Below, one piece after another: positions 47,404-59,695 of a DNA stretch of 64,000 bases. Under the pieces are notes generated by a model. It had not been told where the DNA came from and searched no databases. It saw only the letters and a program-made list of their open reading frames with translations. The translations under genes were made by a program, and so were the position numbers. This DNA is from Puccinellia tenuiflora (Eukaryota; Streptophyta; Magnoliopsida; Poales; Poaceae). The first letter of the stretch is position 1. Every line of letters begins with the position of its first letter. Location of the stretch: positions 496,001-560,000 of the forward strand of contig QRDG01000814.1 in assembly GCA_012064385.1 (NCBI GenBank), written 5' to 3'.

Positions 47404-48221
47404 TTAATGAATGTTTAGTATTTGCGGAAGCTTGCTAACGTTCCAATCATATAGAGTGTAATCATTAGTTGTGAGAGCGCGTGTGTTGTGGCCACTCCCA
47501 CTTATTTAAGTTGTAGTCCTTTTATGCCATTAACTGTTTAGATCTTCAAGAGAGAGTATTTATGCTAGATGGTAGGTTCATTCACCCTCTTGTGTCTGAG
47601 CACTAGTGATAGAAATGTCTAAGGACGAGGGTGTGTTGTTGCTACGAAGGGTGAAATAGTGGTGTTTATATCTACGTGATTATATATATTGCTTACATCA
47701 TGTGTTTTATTTAACGCAATTGTCTGTTGCTTGCAACTTAATACCATTGGGTGACAGGTTGGATAGCGATCCCGCAGTGGACTTTTTAGTCGAAGATGCA
47801 GTTGGACTCAACGGTAGTTTTTATTTGTTGTGATGCCTACATGAATATTACCATTAACTCTTTGATATAGCTAGATTAAGTTTGTGTCATAATCTTGTCA
47901 GTTGACTAGCTGTAATTTGTTTACCCATCATATGCATATTTTATCTATATATGGAGAGACACCACTAGTGAACCCTTGGGCCCCGGTCTATCTTTAACCA
48001 TCACTGCTTCCGTGTTACTTTTACTATTGTTCTCAAATCACTGCTGCTTTCACCCCCCCCCCCCCGCCTTTGTGTTAATTGTGCTTCTCCAGGTATGGCT
48101 GAATTGACGACTCAGCTGCGAACACCTTTAAGTATTCTTTGGCTCCCCTTGTGTCAAATCAATAAATTGGGTTTCACTTCCCTCGAAGACTACTGCGATC
48201 CCCTATACTTGTGGGATATCA

Positions 48222-48716
48222 GTGATCTGCAAGACTATGCATGTTTTTCAGCATACCATACCACATGCACGACATTCTATTGTTCTAGCACATTTACGAA
48301 GCACCAAGCAATTTCAAACAACTCTCCAAAAAAGTATAAGTGAAGCAAGATATTACTTTCTACAAAAAAAACTAGCATCTCCTAACAAGATATAAGGGAA
48401 AAGCAAGAGATACTAGCAAACAAAACCACAACTAAGAATACTCAACAAGTAAACAGATAAGCAGGAGTATTCTAACGAAAAATCGGAGCGTGTCTCTCTC
48501 CCAAACAAGATAGCTAGGATCCAACATTACAAATGACCATCAAACAAAGCAAAAGAAACTGACGCTCCAAGAATAACACGTAATATGCGTAACAATAAAA
48601 GATAGTTCCAACAGAGATGACCTAATGGTTGTCGATGAAGTAGAGGGGATGCCTTGGGTATCCCAAGCTTAGATGCTCGAGTCTTCTTGAATATCCAGGG
48701 GATGCCATGGGGGCAT
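48222..48716 (-). mobile_element. Inverted piece of a gypsy-like 3' domain
   Basis: Reverse complement of sequence like 39640-40110: both contain CATAGTCTTG next to GATCAC, the GAGAGACACGCTCCG motif, the ATCTTGTTTGGGAGAGAG relative and the GGCATCCCC/AAGCTT motif. It lies head-on between LTR C and LTR D. Confidence 0.75.
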
Positions 48717-50289
48717 TGATATGTGTCAAACGTATCTAGAATTTTTGATTGTTTCATGCTAGTTATATGCCATTGTTACATGTTTTTACTATCTTATCAC
48801 ATCACTTTTAGGCTTTTTGTCGGACTAACTTATTAACAAGATGCCTAGTGCCAGTTCCCTATTTTTGTTGTTTTCTATTTCAGAAAAGTTACTTCTGCAA
48901 AATATTCTCGGAATTGGACGATAATTTACAAGGATTTTTATGCGACAAAAGGGCAGTCTGGGGGCCACCCAGGGGCCAGGGGCAACCCCTGGCCGCGGCC
49001 CCACAGGGACCCGCGGGTGGGACCTGCCCCTACGCCCTAGGCATCGCCTCGGCCCCCCTCGACGCCTACAAATAACCTTTAACCCTAAAATCATCGGGGC
49101 GACAATTAAACACGACCTGACGCCGCCGCCTCCTCGAAACCTAATTCGGGGAGATTCTGAAGCTGCTCCCGGCATGCTGTCAGAGGGGAGATCGATCCTG
49201 AAGGGCTCTACATCGCCATGCCTTCTGCTGGGATGAAGCGTGAGTCGTTCCACCTAGGACTACGGATCCATGGCAGTAGCTAGATGGTTGTCTATCTCCC
49301 TTATGCTTCATGTTTATGATCTTGTGAGCTGCCCTACATGATAAAGATCGACTATTTGTAATGCTATATGATGTGTTTGTTGGGATCCGATGGATTATGA
49401 AGTTATGATCAGATTGTGCATGGTTCTTAGTTATTAATTTATGTTTTTGCATGCTCTCCGATGTGTGTAGTTGCTTTGGTCAAGTGATTGCTTATGTCTC
49501 CAAGAGAGAGTATTTATGCTAGATAGTTGGTTCATGCCCCCTCTTATGCCGGCCTGGGCACGAGTGACAGAAACGTCTAAGGACGAGGGTGTGCTATTGC
49601 GACTAAGGGTAAAACAGTGGTGTTTATGTTTACGTGATTATAAATGTTGCTTACTTCATATGCTTTACTTAATGCAATTGTCTGTCGCTTGCGACTTAAT
49701 ACCGATGGGTGACAGGCTGGATAGCGTTCCCTAGGTGGACTTTTTAGACAATGATGTAGTCGTATGGCGGTCTTTGTTCCTTGTTGTGATGCCTACATGA
49801 ATATTACCGTGAACACTTTGATATAGCTAGATTAAGTTTGTGTCACAATTCTGTCAATTGCTCAACTGTAATTTGTTTACCCTTCATATGAGTGTTTTAT
49901 TTATTGGAGAGACACCACTAGTGAACCCATGGCCCCCGATCCATCTTTTTACATTGTTTACAACCTCGTTTACTTACTTTCCATAATCACTTGCTCGCTG
50001 ATCGGTTTTCATAAATCATTTCACCACACTATATGTTTAACCACTTTGTTTTCAGCAGACAAGGAAGATTGACAACCTTCCTGCCGTTGGGGGCAAAAAT
50101 TGTTTGAGTGTATGCACATCCACGTTCATTGACGATTAAGTGCCAGAGATCATTGATGGGCACCTCGTTGTTGATTTCAAAGTCCTACTAGTTCGATTAG
50201 ACCTTGGTTCTTCACCGAGGGAAAACTGCTACTTGCTACATCCACGCCTTCGCTTGGGGCACCACCCAACTCTTCTATATCCACCATCA
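48717..50289 (+). mobile_element. Gypsy-like LTR (D), 5' LTR of the Gag element
   Basis: Opens TGATATGTGTCAAACGTATC and ends CACCATCA. It is followed by the leader/primer-site-like motif AGCAGTTTTCTGGCGCCGTT and then Gag. Confidence 0.8.
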
Positions 50290-50375
50290 AGCAGTTTTCT
50301 GGCGCCGTTGCCGGGGCCTTTGGAGCTGCAGCAAGGGGAGTCTCGCGCTCTCAATCACTTCACTTTGTTTTTGTC

Positions 50376-52421
50376 TTGCTTAGTTTACTTCTTGTTTTGT
50401 TTATTTACTTGTTTAAAAATATCAAAACCCCAAAAAAAAGTGTAGTCTTTATTCCTATTCTGTTAGTTTGCTTTTTCAATATTTCTTCTACTGAAAATAC
50501 CAAGTTGTGTGACTTTACTAGCACTAATAATAATAATTTCATATTCTCTTCAATTGCTCCACCCGCCACTAAAGCGGAATCTTATGAAATTAAACCTGCC
50601 TTGTTAAATCTTGTTACGAAAGAGCAATTTTCTCGTGCTAGTACTGATGATGCCGCCTCTCATTTAAATAACTTTATTGAGTTATGTGATATGCAAAAAT
50701 ATAAAGAGGTTGAAAGTGACATCATAAAACTAAAACTCTTCCCTTTCTCTTTGAGAGGAAGAGCTAAAGAATGGTTATTGTCTTTGCCTAAAAATAGTAT
50801 TGATTCTTTGACTAAATACAAAGATGCTTTTATTGGAAAATACTATCCACCTGCTAAAATTATACAATTGAGGAGTAACATTATGAACTTTAGACAATTT
50901 GATAATGAACATGTTGCTCAAGCTTGGGAAAGAATGAACTCTATGGTAAATATTTGTCCCACGCATGGATTAACTACTTGGATGGTTGTCCAAACTTTTT
51001 ATGCAGGTTTGAATTTTTCTTCAAGAAACTTGTTGGACTCGGCCGCCGGTGGTTCCATCATGTCCACCACATTAGGTGCAGCAACTAAGCTTTTGGATGA
51101 GATGATGACAAATTATTCACAATGGCACACCGAAAGGGCTCCAACTGGTAAGAAGGTAAATTCTGTCGAGGAAATTTCCTATTTGAATGAGAAGGTTGAT
51201 ATGATCATGTATATGCTTGCTACCAATCAGTACCCTATTGATCCTAATAATGTTCCTCTTGATTCATTAATTGCTCAAGAAAAGGATCAAGTTGATGTTA
51301 ATTTCCTTAATATAAATAATTTCAACAACAATGCTTATCGAAATAATTTTGATGGTAACAACTATAAACCTTATCCTCCTAATAATGGCATCTCTTATGG
51401 TGATTCTTACAATGCTAATAAGAGTGTGCCTACTGATCTCGAAAATGTTTTAAAAGATTTTATCACTACACAAAGAGCTTTTACTAAAACTGTTGAAGAG
51501 AAACTTGAAAAACTAGATAGTCTTGTCTCTAAAGTGGAGAATCTTGCTCATGATGTTGAAATTTTAAAAATTAGAACCACTCCTCTTCAAGACAAACCTA
51601 CTGAATCCTTAAATGCTATTTCTATCCAAATTAATGAGAATGAAAGGATGTTAACTCGTTTGCATGCTAGGTGGGCTAGAGAAAAAGAAGCTAACATTGC
51701 CGAAATGAATAGTAAAACTGTTAACGTTTATACTATCCAAACTACTAATGATGATCCTCCTAGCCTCTTTAAAGATGATGAAATTTATTTTGATAATTTC
51801 AATATTACTAAAGTCATAAAGTTCCTATAAGAACTTGCTAAGTCACTGGATGCTAGTAAGTTAAACTTTGCTTTTACTAAACACATTACCGATGCTCTTA
51901 TCAAAGCTAGGGAAGAAAAGGTCCAACTTGAAAATTCTATTCCTAGAAAATTACAAGATAGTTGGGAGTCGTCTATTAAGATGAAAATAAATGACTTGAA
52001 TTGCAATGCTTTGTGTGATCTTGGTGCAATTGTTTCTGTTATGCCTAAAAGTTTCTATGATATGCTTGATTTGAAACCTTTGGAAGAATTTCACTTGTAT
52101 GTGCATCTTACCGATTCCTCTAAGAAGAAATCTTCGGGGAGGATTAATGTTGTGCTTATTGTTGTTAATAATAATTATGTTCCCGTTGATTTTATTGTTA
52201 TGGATATTGAGTGCAATGCTTCTTTTCCTATTATCTTAGGGAGACCTTTTTTTAGAACAGTTGGTGCTATTATTGATATGAAAGAGGGAAACATAAGATT
52301 TCAGTTTCCTCTCAGAAAAGGGATGGAATACTTCCCTAGAAAGATAATTAAGCTACCTTTTGAATCAATGATAAGGTCTAGATATGTTCTTGATTTTGCT
52401 AAGGCCTCCGAAAAAACTTGA
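50376..52421 (+). pseudogene. Gag-protease ORF of element D, interrupted by one stop
   Basis: The 484-codon frame 50376-51830 has the retrotransposon Gag domain: FPFSLRGRAKEWLLSLP, FIGKYYPPAKIIQLR, AWERMNSMVNICPTHGL and FYAGLN. A coiled-coil-like region follows (EEKLEKLDSLVSKVENL). One TAA (51828-51830) interrupts it. The same frame continues through KAREEKVQLENSIP to the protease, with CDLGAIVSVMPKSFYDML and FPIILGRPFFRTV, ending at 52421. The true start is uncertain because the first 40 codons are hydrophobic and leader-like. No polymerase follows, so the element depended on enzymes from elsewhere. Confidence 0.82.
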
Positions 52422-52914
52422 TATGTGGCATTGCGTCTAGCTAAAAGGCGTTAAAGAAAAGCGCTTGTTGGGAGGCAACCCAATTTTTATTTTTACTTTC
52501 TTGAGTCATGGAGTTTTTGCTTCTGTAGCAACTTCATTGTATCCTTGTTTTTAGATTTTGTGTGCCAAGAGTTAGCCTCTAATGCTTAGAAAGTGCGAAG
52601 TTTTGTTTTGCTGTCCAGAAACAGATTCTGAGATCCTGTTGTAGAAAATCTCGCAAAATCGCAGAACGTTATCTTTTTCTGGAAATTTTTGACAGCAAGC
52701 CTTATATTTTTATCTACCTTTCATTAGTTTTGAGTTTTCTGTTTTTGATTTCAAAGTCCTACTGGTTCGATTAAACCTTGTTTCTTCACTGAGGGAAAAC
52801 TGTTACAAATAAAGAGGAAACTAATAAGGATAAGTAAGAAACAAGAAAAAAGAACTGCTATTTGCTACATCCACGCCTTCGCTTGGGGCACCACCTAACT
52901 CTTCTATATCCACC
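52422..52914 (+). mobile_element. Truncated 3' end of element D
   Basis: The 3' domain stops near 52745 and jumps to LTR-end sequence (GATTTCAAAGTCCTACTGGT) like 50173-50289. That piece has a 54-bp insertion at about 52801-52855 and stops at TATCCACCA. Confidence 0.65.
52443..52483 (+). other. Conserved double-hairpin motif after the Gag/protease stop
   Basis: GCGTT-aaagaaa-AGCGC is followed by TTGGG-aggcaa-CCCAA. The same motif occurs at 39018-39053, 42843-42878, 53463-53500 (minus) and 63104-63139, in four cases close to the ORF end. The outer pair of the second hairpin is T-A here and A-T in the copies at 39038 and 53463, a compensatory change. Confidence 0.6.
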
Positions 52915-53956
52915 AGTAGGCATCCTCACACTTGGGCTTTTGTCCATCCTTCAACTTCTTGCATCTTCCTCTCTCGTGGAACTTAAAAACTCGCTTCACA
53001 CAAAACTTCTCATAAACTGAGTAGAGAGGTTAGTACTCTTAAAATAAAACCCACTTGGGTGCTGTAGGGACACATTGAAAATACACAATTTAACATTAGC
53101 TACTATTAATAAGCCTTATGTGTGGCTCTCCAACCCTAGATAACCTCACTCAACGCTCGTAAAGAGGCGAACACAAACAAATACAGAAATCTGTCAAAAC
53201 AGAACAGTCTGTAAGGATAGAATTTAAAGAGGAACTTCCATGGCTCAAATCAGAAAACTTAAAACTAATAAAAGATAGATAAAAGTATAAGGCATCTGTT
53301 TCTGGACAAAATCTATTTCTAGACAGCAAATGAAAACGTCGCACTATCCAAGCATCAGAGGCTACTTCTTGGCACAAAAACCAAATGAAAAGGATACAAT
53401 GGAGTTGTTAGAGAGGTAACAACATACATGACTCAATAAAAGCAAAACAAACAGAAAGAAAAATGGGTTGCCTCCCATAAGCGCTCTTCTTTAATGCCTT
53501 TTCGCTAGGCTAGAAGATTTTAATGATGCTCTCATCAAAATAAGAGTCGAAACGCAAAAGAGAGCATCAAGAAGAAAAATATGAAACGCATTGAAGTCTA
53601 ACCTACTTCCTATGCATAGGAGTCTTGTAAGAAAATAAATTATTTAAGCATAAAACTACTAATATAGGAAGGCAAAACAAGTGCAACATTAAAACCGTCA
53701 ACATAAAAAGAGGAAACTTAATAATATGAAAGTTTATATAACCATGTTTACCTCTCTCATAATAACTTTCAGTAGTATCATAAGAAACTTCAATAATATA
53801 GCCATCACATAAAGCATCCTTATCATCATCCACTATCATAAAATTATTATACTCTCCACATAAGCAAAATCATTCTTATTAGTAAGAGTGGGAGTAAAAC
53901 TATCATAGCCAGCATTGTAATCATCACAAATAGGAGGCATATTATATGAGAGCATC
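52915..53956 (-). mobile_element. Inverted fragment of an A-type element
   Basis: Reverse complement of sequence like 38540-39625. In minus order it holds the acidic-ORF tail (53840-53750), the hairpin (53478-53463), the CTGTCTAGAAATAGATT motif and the TTCCACGAGAGAGGA segment. Confidence 0.75.
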
Positions 53957-54224
53957 TAGCAGGAGAGCGCCCTTCGTTCGGCCGCCTGAAGGTCGCGAAC
54001 CGCGCGACGCACCGTACGCATGACACGTGGTGAGCACAGGTAACATCTATGCGCGCCAATCTTTTCCTTTCCTATGAGCCGCTACTAGCTGACCGATCGA
54101 TCAATCCGGTCGATCGATCGAATCCCTAACCATGCAGCTCACCTAGCTAGCTAACTAGCTACGTGAAGTTTTTTCCGTTTCTTTATTTTTCTTTCATTTT
54201 TCTGGTTTAAAATCCATTGTACAG
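53957..54224. other. Junction sequence before the palindromic minisatellite
   Basis: Contains GATCGATCGATC runs near 54094-54121 and a CTAGCTAGCTAACTAGCTA stretch near 54144-54162. No gene. Probably the start of the minisatellite element. Confidence 0.45.
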
Positions 54225-54780
54225 TACAATGCACTGAAGGTTGTTCAATGTTTCGTCGAAGGCAATGTAGGCAGTGCACTGCTCTACCCAATGCAGTGTA
54301 ATGTTTCGCCGAAAGCAGTGCAATGCTCCGTCGAAGGTACTGTAGGTATTACCCAGTGAACTATCCAACCGAAGGCAGTGCAATGCTCCGCCGAAGGCAG
54401 TGCACTGCCCAACCAAGGACATTGCACTGCCCAGCTGCAAGCAGTGCAATACTCCGTCGAAGACAGTACAGACAGTGCACTGCCGAAATGAAGACAGTGC
54501 GGACAGTGCACTGCCCAACCAAAGGCAGTGCAATGCTCCGCCGAAGGCAGTGCAATGTTCCGCCGAAGGCAGTGCAGGCAGTGCACTGTTGAAATGAAGG
54601 CAGTGCAGACAGTGCACGACCCAACCAAAGGCAGTGCAATGCTCCACCGAAGATGGTGCAGGCACTGCACTGCCCAACCAAAGGCAGTGCAGGCAGTACA
54701 CTCAAGACAGGGATGTAGAAAAAAATTGCACTGCAAACCCGCAGGCAGTGCAACCTATGTACTGCAGGTAGTGCAAAAAA
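54225..54780. repeat. Palindromic GCAGTGCACTGC minisatellite
   Basis: Irregular units of about 30-45 bp combine AGGCAGTGCAATGCTCCGCC and CAGTGCACTGCCCAACC. GCAGTGCACTGC is a perfect palindrome, so the array is rich in hairpins. Open frames on both strands (for example minus 54840-54361) are repeat translation. Confidence 0.85.
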
Positions 54781-57339
54781 AAATTTGTCAAAACGTATCA
54801 ACATGGGATCTAGTTTTGAAAAATGGCAGCAAGCGAACAAGTGGCAAAAGTGACTAGAAAAAGGTGTTTCGATTGTTGGAAACGAGGCCTAGGCTTCATA
54901 ATTTCACTAGTGACTACTCTTAACATCATTAACATAATTAAACATATGATACTTCCTCCAAAAGCATGTAAGGTAGATGTTACTCCGAGATTACTCTTCT
55001 AAGGATCAAAACAGGATGAGGATCACTTAGGGTTACAAAAGCACACCTTAAAGTTCGTATTCCATATCTAGGGACACTACATGCTATCACTTCCAGCATC
55101 CAAAGATAGTACTAACAAACACCACAAAATATCTCTTGAATAGTCTCTTTCTAATACATCTACGGCACCCGCACTGTCACCTTGACACCATAGAGATTAT
55201 ACTAAACATAAGCATTAAGAAACCTCATAATTCCATTATTCAATCCAACAAGAAAAACAAACTCACGGTAAGTATCCCTCTAATCTATTATCCATAGAGT
55301 AACACACAACACCCGCACTGTCACCATGGCACCATGATCATAACTATGACTCCGGAAATTATACTAGATAAAATCAAGTGAGCAGCATCATATCCATTAC
55401 ATAAAAGAAGGGGAACATCATATAATTCAACTAGATTAAAAACGTTCATGATCGCAATCAAGACCACATCATGTGAGAGAGAGATAACAACATCGCTACA
55501 GGTACAAGCCTCAGTCCCGATGAGGGACCAATCCTGCATCATCATGTGAAGTATCAACATCGATGAAGATAGCTCCGAAGGTCGATCTCCATGTCGGCAA
55601 GGTGCAGGAACAGGAACTTCTGTTCCCCGAACTAGGGTTTTCGATTGCGGCGGAGCTCGGAATCGTATTTGGAAAAATCCTCTAGGGGTTAGGTTTCTTG
55701 TCTCAACGAATATAGAGTCTGAAGGGCGTCGCGAGGGGGTGCCCGAGGGGCAGGGCGGCCCCCACCCACGACCAGTAGGGGAGCCGCGGCTGGTACCCGC
55801 CTGCCCTTTGTGGGCCTCCCATTGGGCTGTCTTTCTGGCTCCGAGTGTTTTTCATCATGTTTGATTTTCCATAAAATTTTCAGTTTTTTCTGAGGACTTT
55901 CTGTCGTGGATATGGGACACGGGTACCCGCAAGGAGGATTAACGTGGCCCATCAGGAGTGGCCCAGCAGGCCGACTCCACAGTCAGATTAGGACAAGGAC
56001 TCACCTTGCCAACTTGTAATAGAAGAATAGTTTGTATCCAATTAGGACTCGACATGTAAGCCGGCCTCCTACACCTTTATAAGGAGGGGCAAGGCGCACC
56101 AAAAAAAGGAGGAGCAAGACAGACGGGACAGAGCCGATTAGACAAGTCCAACAGAGGAGTCGTCCCACAATACAGTGACTTTCACCATGAGGAATACAAC
56201 CTAGCCACAAACAACACGTAGGGATATTACCGGATGATGTTTTCCGGGTCCCGAAGCTGTATAAATCTTGTATCCCGTATCGTTCTTCTACTAACCCACA
56301 TCGACGATGCCCGCGCGTACGTAGTCCCGTATTTTCACCGTTGATCTAAACTATCGACATTGGCGCCCACCATGGGGCTAAGTGTGCGTGGATTCACAAT
56401 TCGATGGGTCCAATCTTCATCAACTCGGACGCATGAAGATCTTCATCCACACGGCGGGTGCACGGGCTTGACATAAACATGGTCCCTCGCGAGCATCAAG
56501 GACGACACCCGCATCGACACCGGCATCCAGCGTTCCGTCCAACTTTCAAGGTCTGACTTCCGCATCCAGTGTCCCGGCCGACTCCTGCATCCGCATCTGC
56601 ATGCGAGTTCCGACTCGTGCAAGAAGTGCCTTGTGCGTGCGAACTCTAGGGGAGGCCGGTGCCATCATGCGTACCAGACTCGTTCCGAACAGATAAGGAA
56701 AGATAATTCGAATCAAATATGGACTAGACAGCCACGCGGAGTATGACTCAGATTCGCGTTGCTCAAGAAAAGTCACGTGGAGGCAAGAAGAGAAAAGGAA
56801 AGTAAAAGTTGCTAGCTACTAGAAGTACTACGTTGCATCAAGACCTCACGTGCGAGTCAAGGAAAGAAAAGAAAAAGGCTAATTATTTACAGTGACCGTG
56901 CGGCAGCCCAAAGAAAAAAAAGGAAACCGAATGCTACTTTTATTCGGACGAGCTCATCATCAAAGAAAAAATCCGCGACCTCCGTGCGCAATATCTTCAG
57001 GACTTACTTACGTGGAACGCAAGACGGCGGGCCGGCCACCGGGTCAGGCGGACTCGGACAACTTCGACCCTGTCTTAGTTGTGGCCGGTTTCTTCAACGA
57101 CGTGATCGTCTTCAATCTCGTCATCGGCTATGGAAAATAAACAAGCTAAGTCATATTTTCATTTAAATTTTATATTTTATTTATTAAGTCAATTAAATAA
57201 AGCCCGCGCTTTTGGCTCAATTCCGAGATATACATATTTGGTTTGTGAGGAAATTGCAGAGATCATCCAGAAGATTACAAAGCTTAATTACAGCCAAATT
57301 CCAAAATTGGGTTCTTTAAGACCCGCCATGAATTTCTAA

Positions 57340-57590
57340 AAAGTCGAGCTCTCGAATAGCCCGCACCAAATTTATTTAAGTCGAGTTATCCATTACTCGC
57401 AAGGGATTTCTCAAAGTCGAGCTATCTATTGCTCGCAACGGATTTTTTTAAAGTCGAGCTATCTATTGCTCGCAATGGATTTCTCAAAATCGAGCTCTCT
57501 ATTGCTCGCAGCGGATTTATCAAATTCGAGCTATCTAATGCTCGCAATGGATTTCTTTAAGTCAAGCTCCTTATAGCTTGCATCGGATTT
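57340..57590 (+). repeat. TCGAGCTATCTATTGCTCGC array
   Basis: About six units of 36-40 bp: AAAGTCGAGCTATC, TATTGCTCGCAATGG, ATTTCT. Each unit contains the inverted pair CGAGC...GCTCG. Confidence 0.85.
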
Positions 57591-58079
57591 ATTGGAAAGA
57601 TTTATTTTATCTACACCCACAAAGGGATTTCTAAATAATATCAATATCGCTATACTGCAAGCTTATATATCATCAACGCCAAGAGCGTCCAAATGAGTTA
57701 GCACCATAGAAGTGCTTCAGCAAAGATTAGCAAAGGCCCAGAGAGCTATGCAACTATTCATTATGATAAAAGGATAAAGCCGGCTTCTCTACAGTAAGAG
57801 TTTTGTCGAGACACCCAGCAAGTGCGTCTTTATTAACTTTGATCATTAGGTCCTTGGGGGCTTGTCTTTCAGGAAAAATTCAAGCTTAAGACTCTTGGAC
57901 CCGGCTTAAAAGCCAACTTGTCCCTGATTTTATTCTGGTAAGTTAGATGCAACCTGCGCAATATGGCTAGACTGCAGCCATGACTTGTTTCAAACTCCTA
58001 TGAGGCCTAAAAGGACTTAGGAGGTTACGATCTTGTTAGAGCAAGCTGTTAGCAAAAGTCATGCGGGGCCTACTTATTC

Positions 58080-58525
58080 ATCAAAAAAAGTCAGAAGGGT
58101 TATAAGAACCAAAGTTCAAAAAGTTTTTATCTCCAAGTTGCTGCAGGCAAACAACCCGACATTTGGGGGCTACATGTTATCAAGTTTTCAGTTTAAGTCA
58201 AAGAGAATTTCGGAAGTTGGGAGCTCCAAGTTGTCACAGGCCAACAACTCGGCGCTTGGGGGCTACTCACGGATCAGATTTTTCTACAAGTTAAGCATCA
58301 ATCAAGTTCAAAAGTTTTTAGCTCCGAGTTGCTGCAGGCAAACAACCCGGCACTCAGGGGCTGCATCGTTCAAAGCTTAAGGACATGAGTTATCCATCAA
58401 GGAGTCCCGAGTCATCGCAGGCAAATGACCCGGCACTCGGGGGCTACATCATCTGAAAGTTATGAGTTATCAATACAAGCTCCAAGCTGTTACAAGTTAA
58501 CAACTCGGCGCTTGGGGGCTATACA
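58080..58525 (+). repeat. Array of units ending in a polypurine-like GGGGGCTAC
   Basis: Units of 75-98 bp contain AGCTCC, AGTTGCTGCAGGCAAACAAC and CCCGGCACTC. They end in GGGGGCTAC or variants at 58165, 58258, 58356, 58439 and 58514. The same GGGGGCTAC directly precedes LTR2 (59049-59057). Confidence 0.8.
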
Positions 58526-58619
58526 TATACCGGTGTGCTCGAGCAAAGTTATACAACTCGTCAAAAGGACTCGGAAAAATTCTGACTCGCTTCAAAACGA
58601 GCCGACAGGAGAAGTCGGC

Positions 58620-58890
58620 AACATCTACACACAACTCGTCAAAAGGACTCGGAGAAAAATCCCGACTCGCTTCAAAACGACCCGGCAGGAGAAGCCGGCA
58701 ACATCTACACCAACAACCCGGCAACATCTACGCCAACAACTCGGCAACGTCTACATCGACGACTCGGCAAACGTTTACATCGACGACTCGACAACATCTA
58801 TGCCAACAACCCGGGAACGTCTACATCGACGACTCGGCAATATCTATATTGACAACCCGGCAAAAGTCTACATCGACAACCCTGGCAAAT
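58620..58890 (+). repeat. CAACATCTACACCAACAACC array
   Basis: About ten units of 22-27 bp of the form CGGCAACATCTACACCAACA / CGTCTACATCGACGACTCGG. Two longer 64-bp units starting AACTCGTCAAAAGGACTCGG lie just upstream (58554 and 58634). Confidence 0.8.
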
Positions 58891-59695
58891 GGTAAGTCAG
58901 GTGCTGCGACATCATAAACGTCTACGACTCGGCAAGCACTACATCTACAAGCTGGAAAACGACTCGGCACGGACTATGTGTCCCAAGAAGATAAGATCTA
59001 CAACAAATCAAGACCTTCCGCAGGACTCTATGAGTCACCTGAAAGCTCGGGGGCTACTGTTGTGGATATGGGACACGGGTACCCGCAAGGAGGATCAACG
59101 TGGCCCATCAGGAGTGGCCCAGCAGGCCGACTCCACAGTCAGATTAGGACAATGACTCACCTTGCCAACTTGTAATAGAAGAATAGTTTGTATCTAATTA
59201 GGACTCGACATGTAAGCCGGCCTCCTCCACCATTATAAGGAGGGGCAAGGCGCACCAAGAAAGGAGGACCAAGACAGACGGGACAGAGCTCGATAGATTA
59301 GAAAAGTCCAACAGAGGAGTCGTCCCACAATACGGCGACTTCCACCATGAGGAATACAACCTAGCCACAAACAGCACGTAGGGATATTACCGGATGCTGT
59401 TTCCCGGGTCCCGAAGCTGTATAAATGTTGTCTCCCGTGTCGTTCTTCTACTAACCCATATCGATGATGCCCTCGCGTACGTAGTCCCGTATCTTCACCG
59501 TTGATCTAAACCATCAACACTTTCATTTTTGAGCATTTTCTGCAATTGACAAACAAAATAAACAGAAACTGGCACTAGGCACTGGGTTAATAGGTTAGTC
59601 CAGTAAGTTCTATAAAACCATAGTCAAAACATGTATCAATGGCATAAAATAAGCATGGAACAATAAAAAATTACAGATATGTTTGACACGTATCA

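Larger units (their letters stand above)
45719..48221 (+). mobile_element. Gypsy-like LTR (C) with an internal MITE
   Basis: Opens TGATACGTGTCAAACGTATC and ends GTGGGATATCA. It is the same subfamily as truncated LTR A and is enlarged by the MITE at 46639-47403. Instead of a leader it is followed by an inverted 3' domain, so it is not the 5' LTR of a normal element. Confidence 0.75.
55902..59519 (+). mobile_element. Complete non-coding LTR retrotransposon (LARD/TRIM-like)
   Basis: LTR1 is 55902-56359 and LTR2 59058-59519. Both start TGT[CT]GTGGATATGGGACACG and end in ACA. The 5-bp duplication CTTTC lies at 55897-55901 and 59520-59524. The primer-binding-like TTGGCGCCCACCATGGGGC follows LTR1. 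The purine-rich GGGGGCTAC abuts LTR2. The 2.7-kb interior has no gag or pol, only short ORFs and three tandem arrays. The two LTRs differ at about two dozen of 455 positions by eye (about 5%), so the insertion is moderately old. Confidence 0.92.
54821..59695 (-). mobile_element. Gypsy-like LTR, minus orientation, split by an LTR element
   Basis: In the minus sense it opens TGATACGTGTCAAACATATC (from 59695). After the insertion at 55902-59519 is removed, it continues through the AATTTTATGG...CTAGTTCGGGGAACAG segment to about 54821-54905. CTTTC flanks the insertion. The distal end is not sharply defined. Confidence 0.7.

Noticed and set aside
54207..54840. Several Cys/Leu-rich ORFs on both strands
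   Set aside because: All are translated copies of the GCAGTGCA repeat, and frames are open on both strands.
57340..58890. Regular repeat-spacer look resembling a CRISPR array
   Set aside because: Units are contiguous and degenerate, inside an LTR retrotransposon of a plant genome, with no spacers of constant length.
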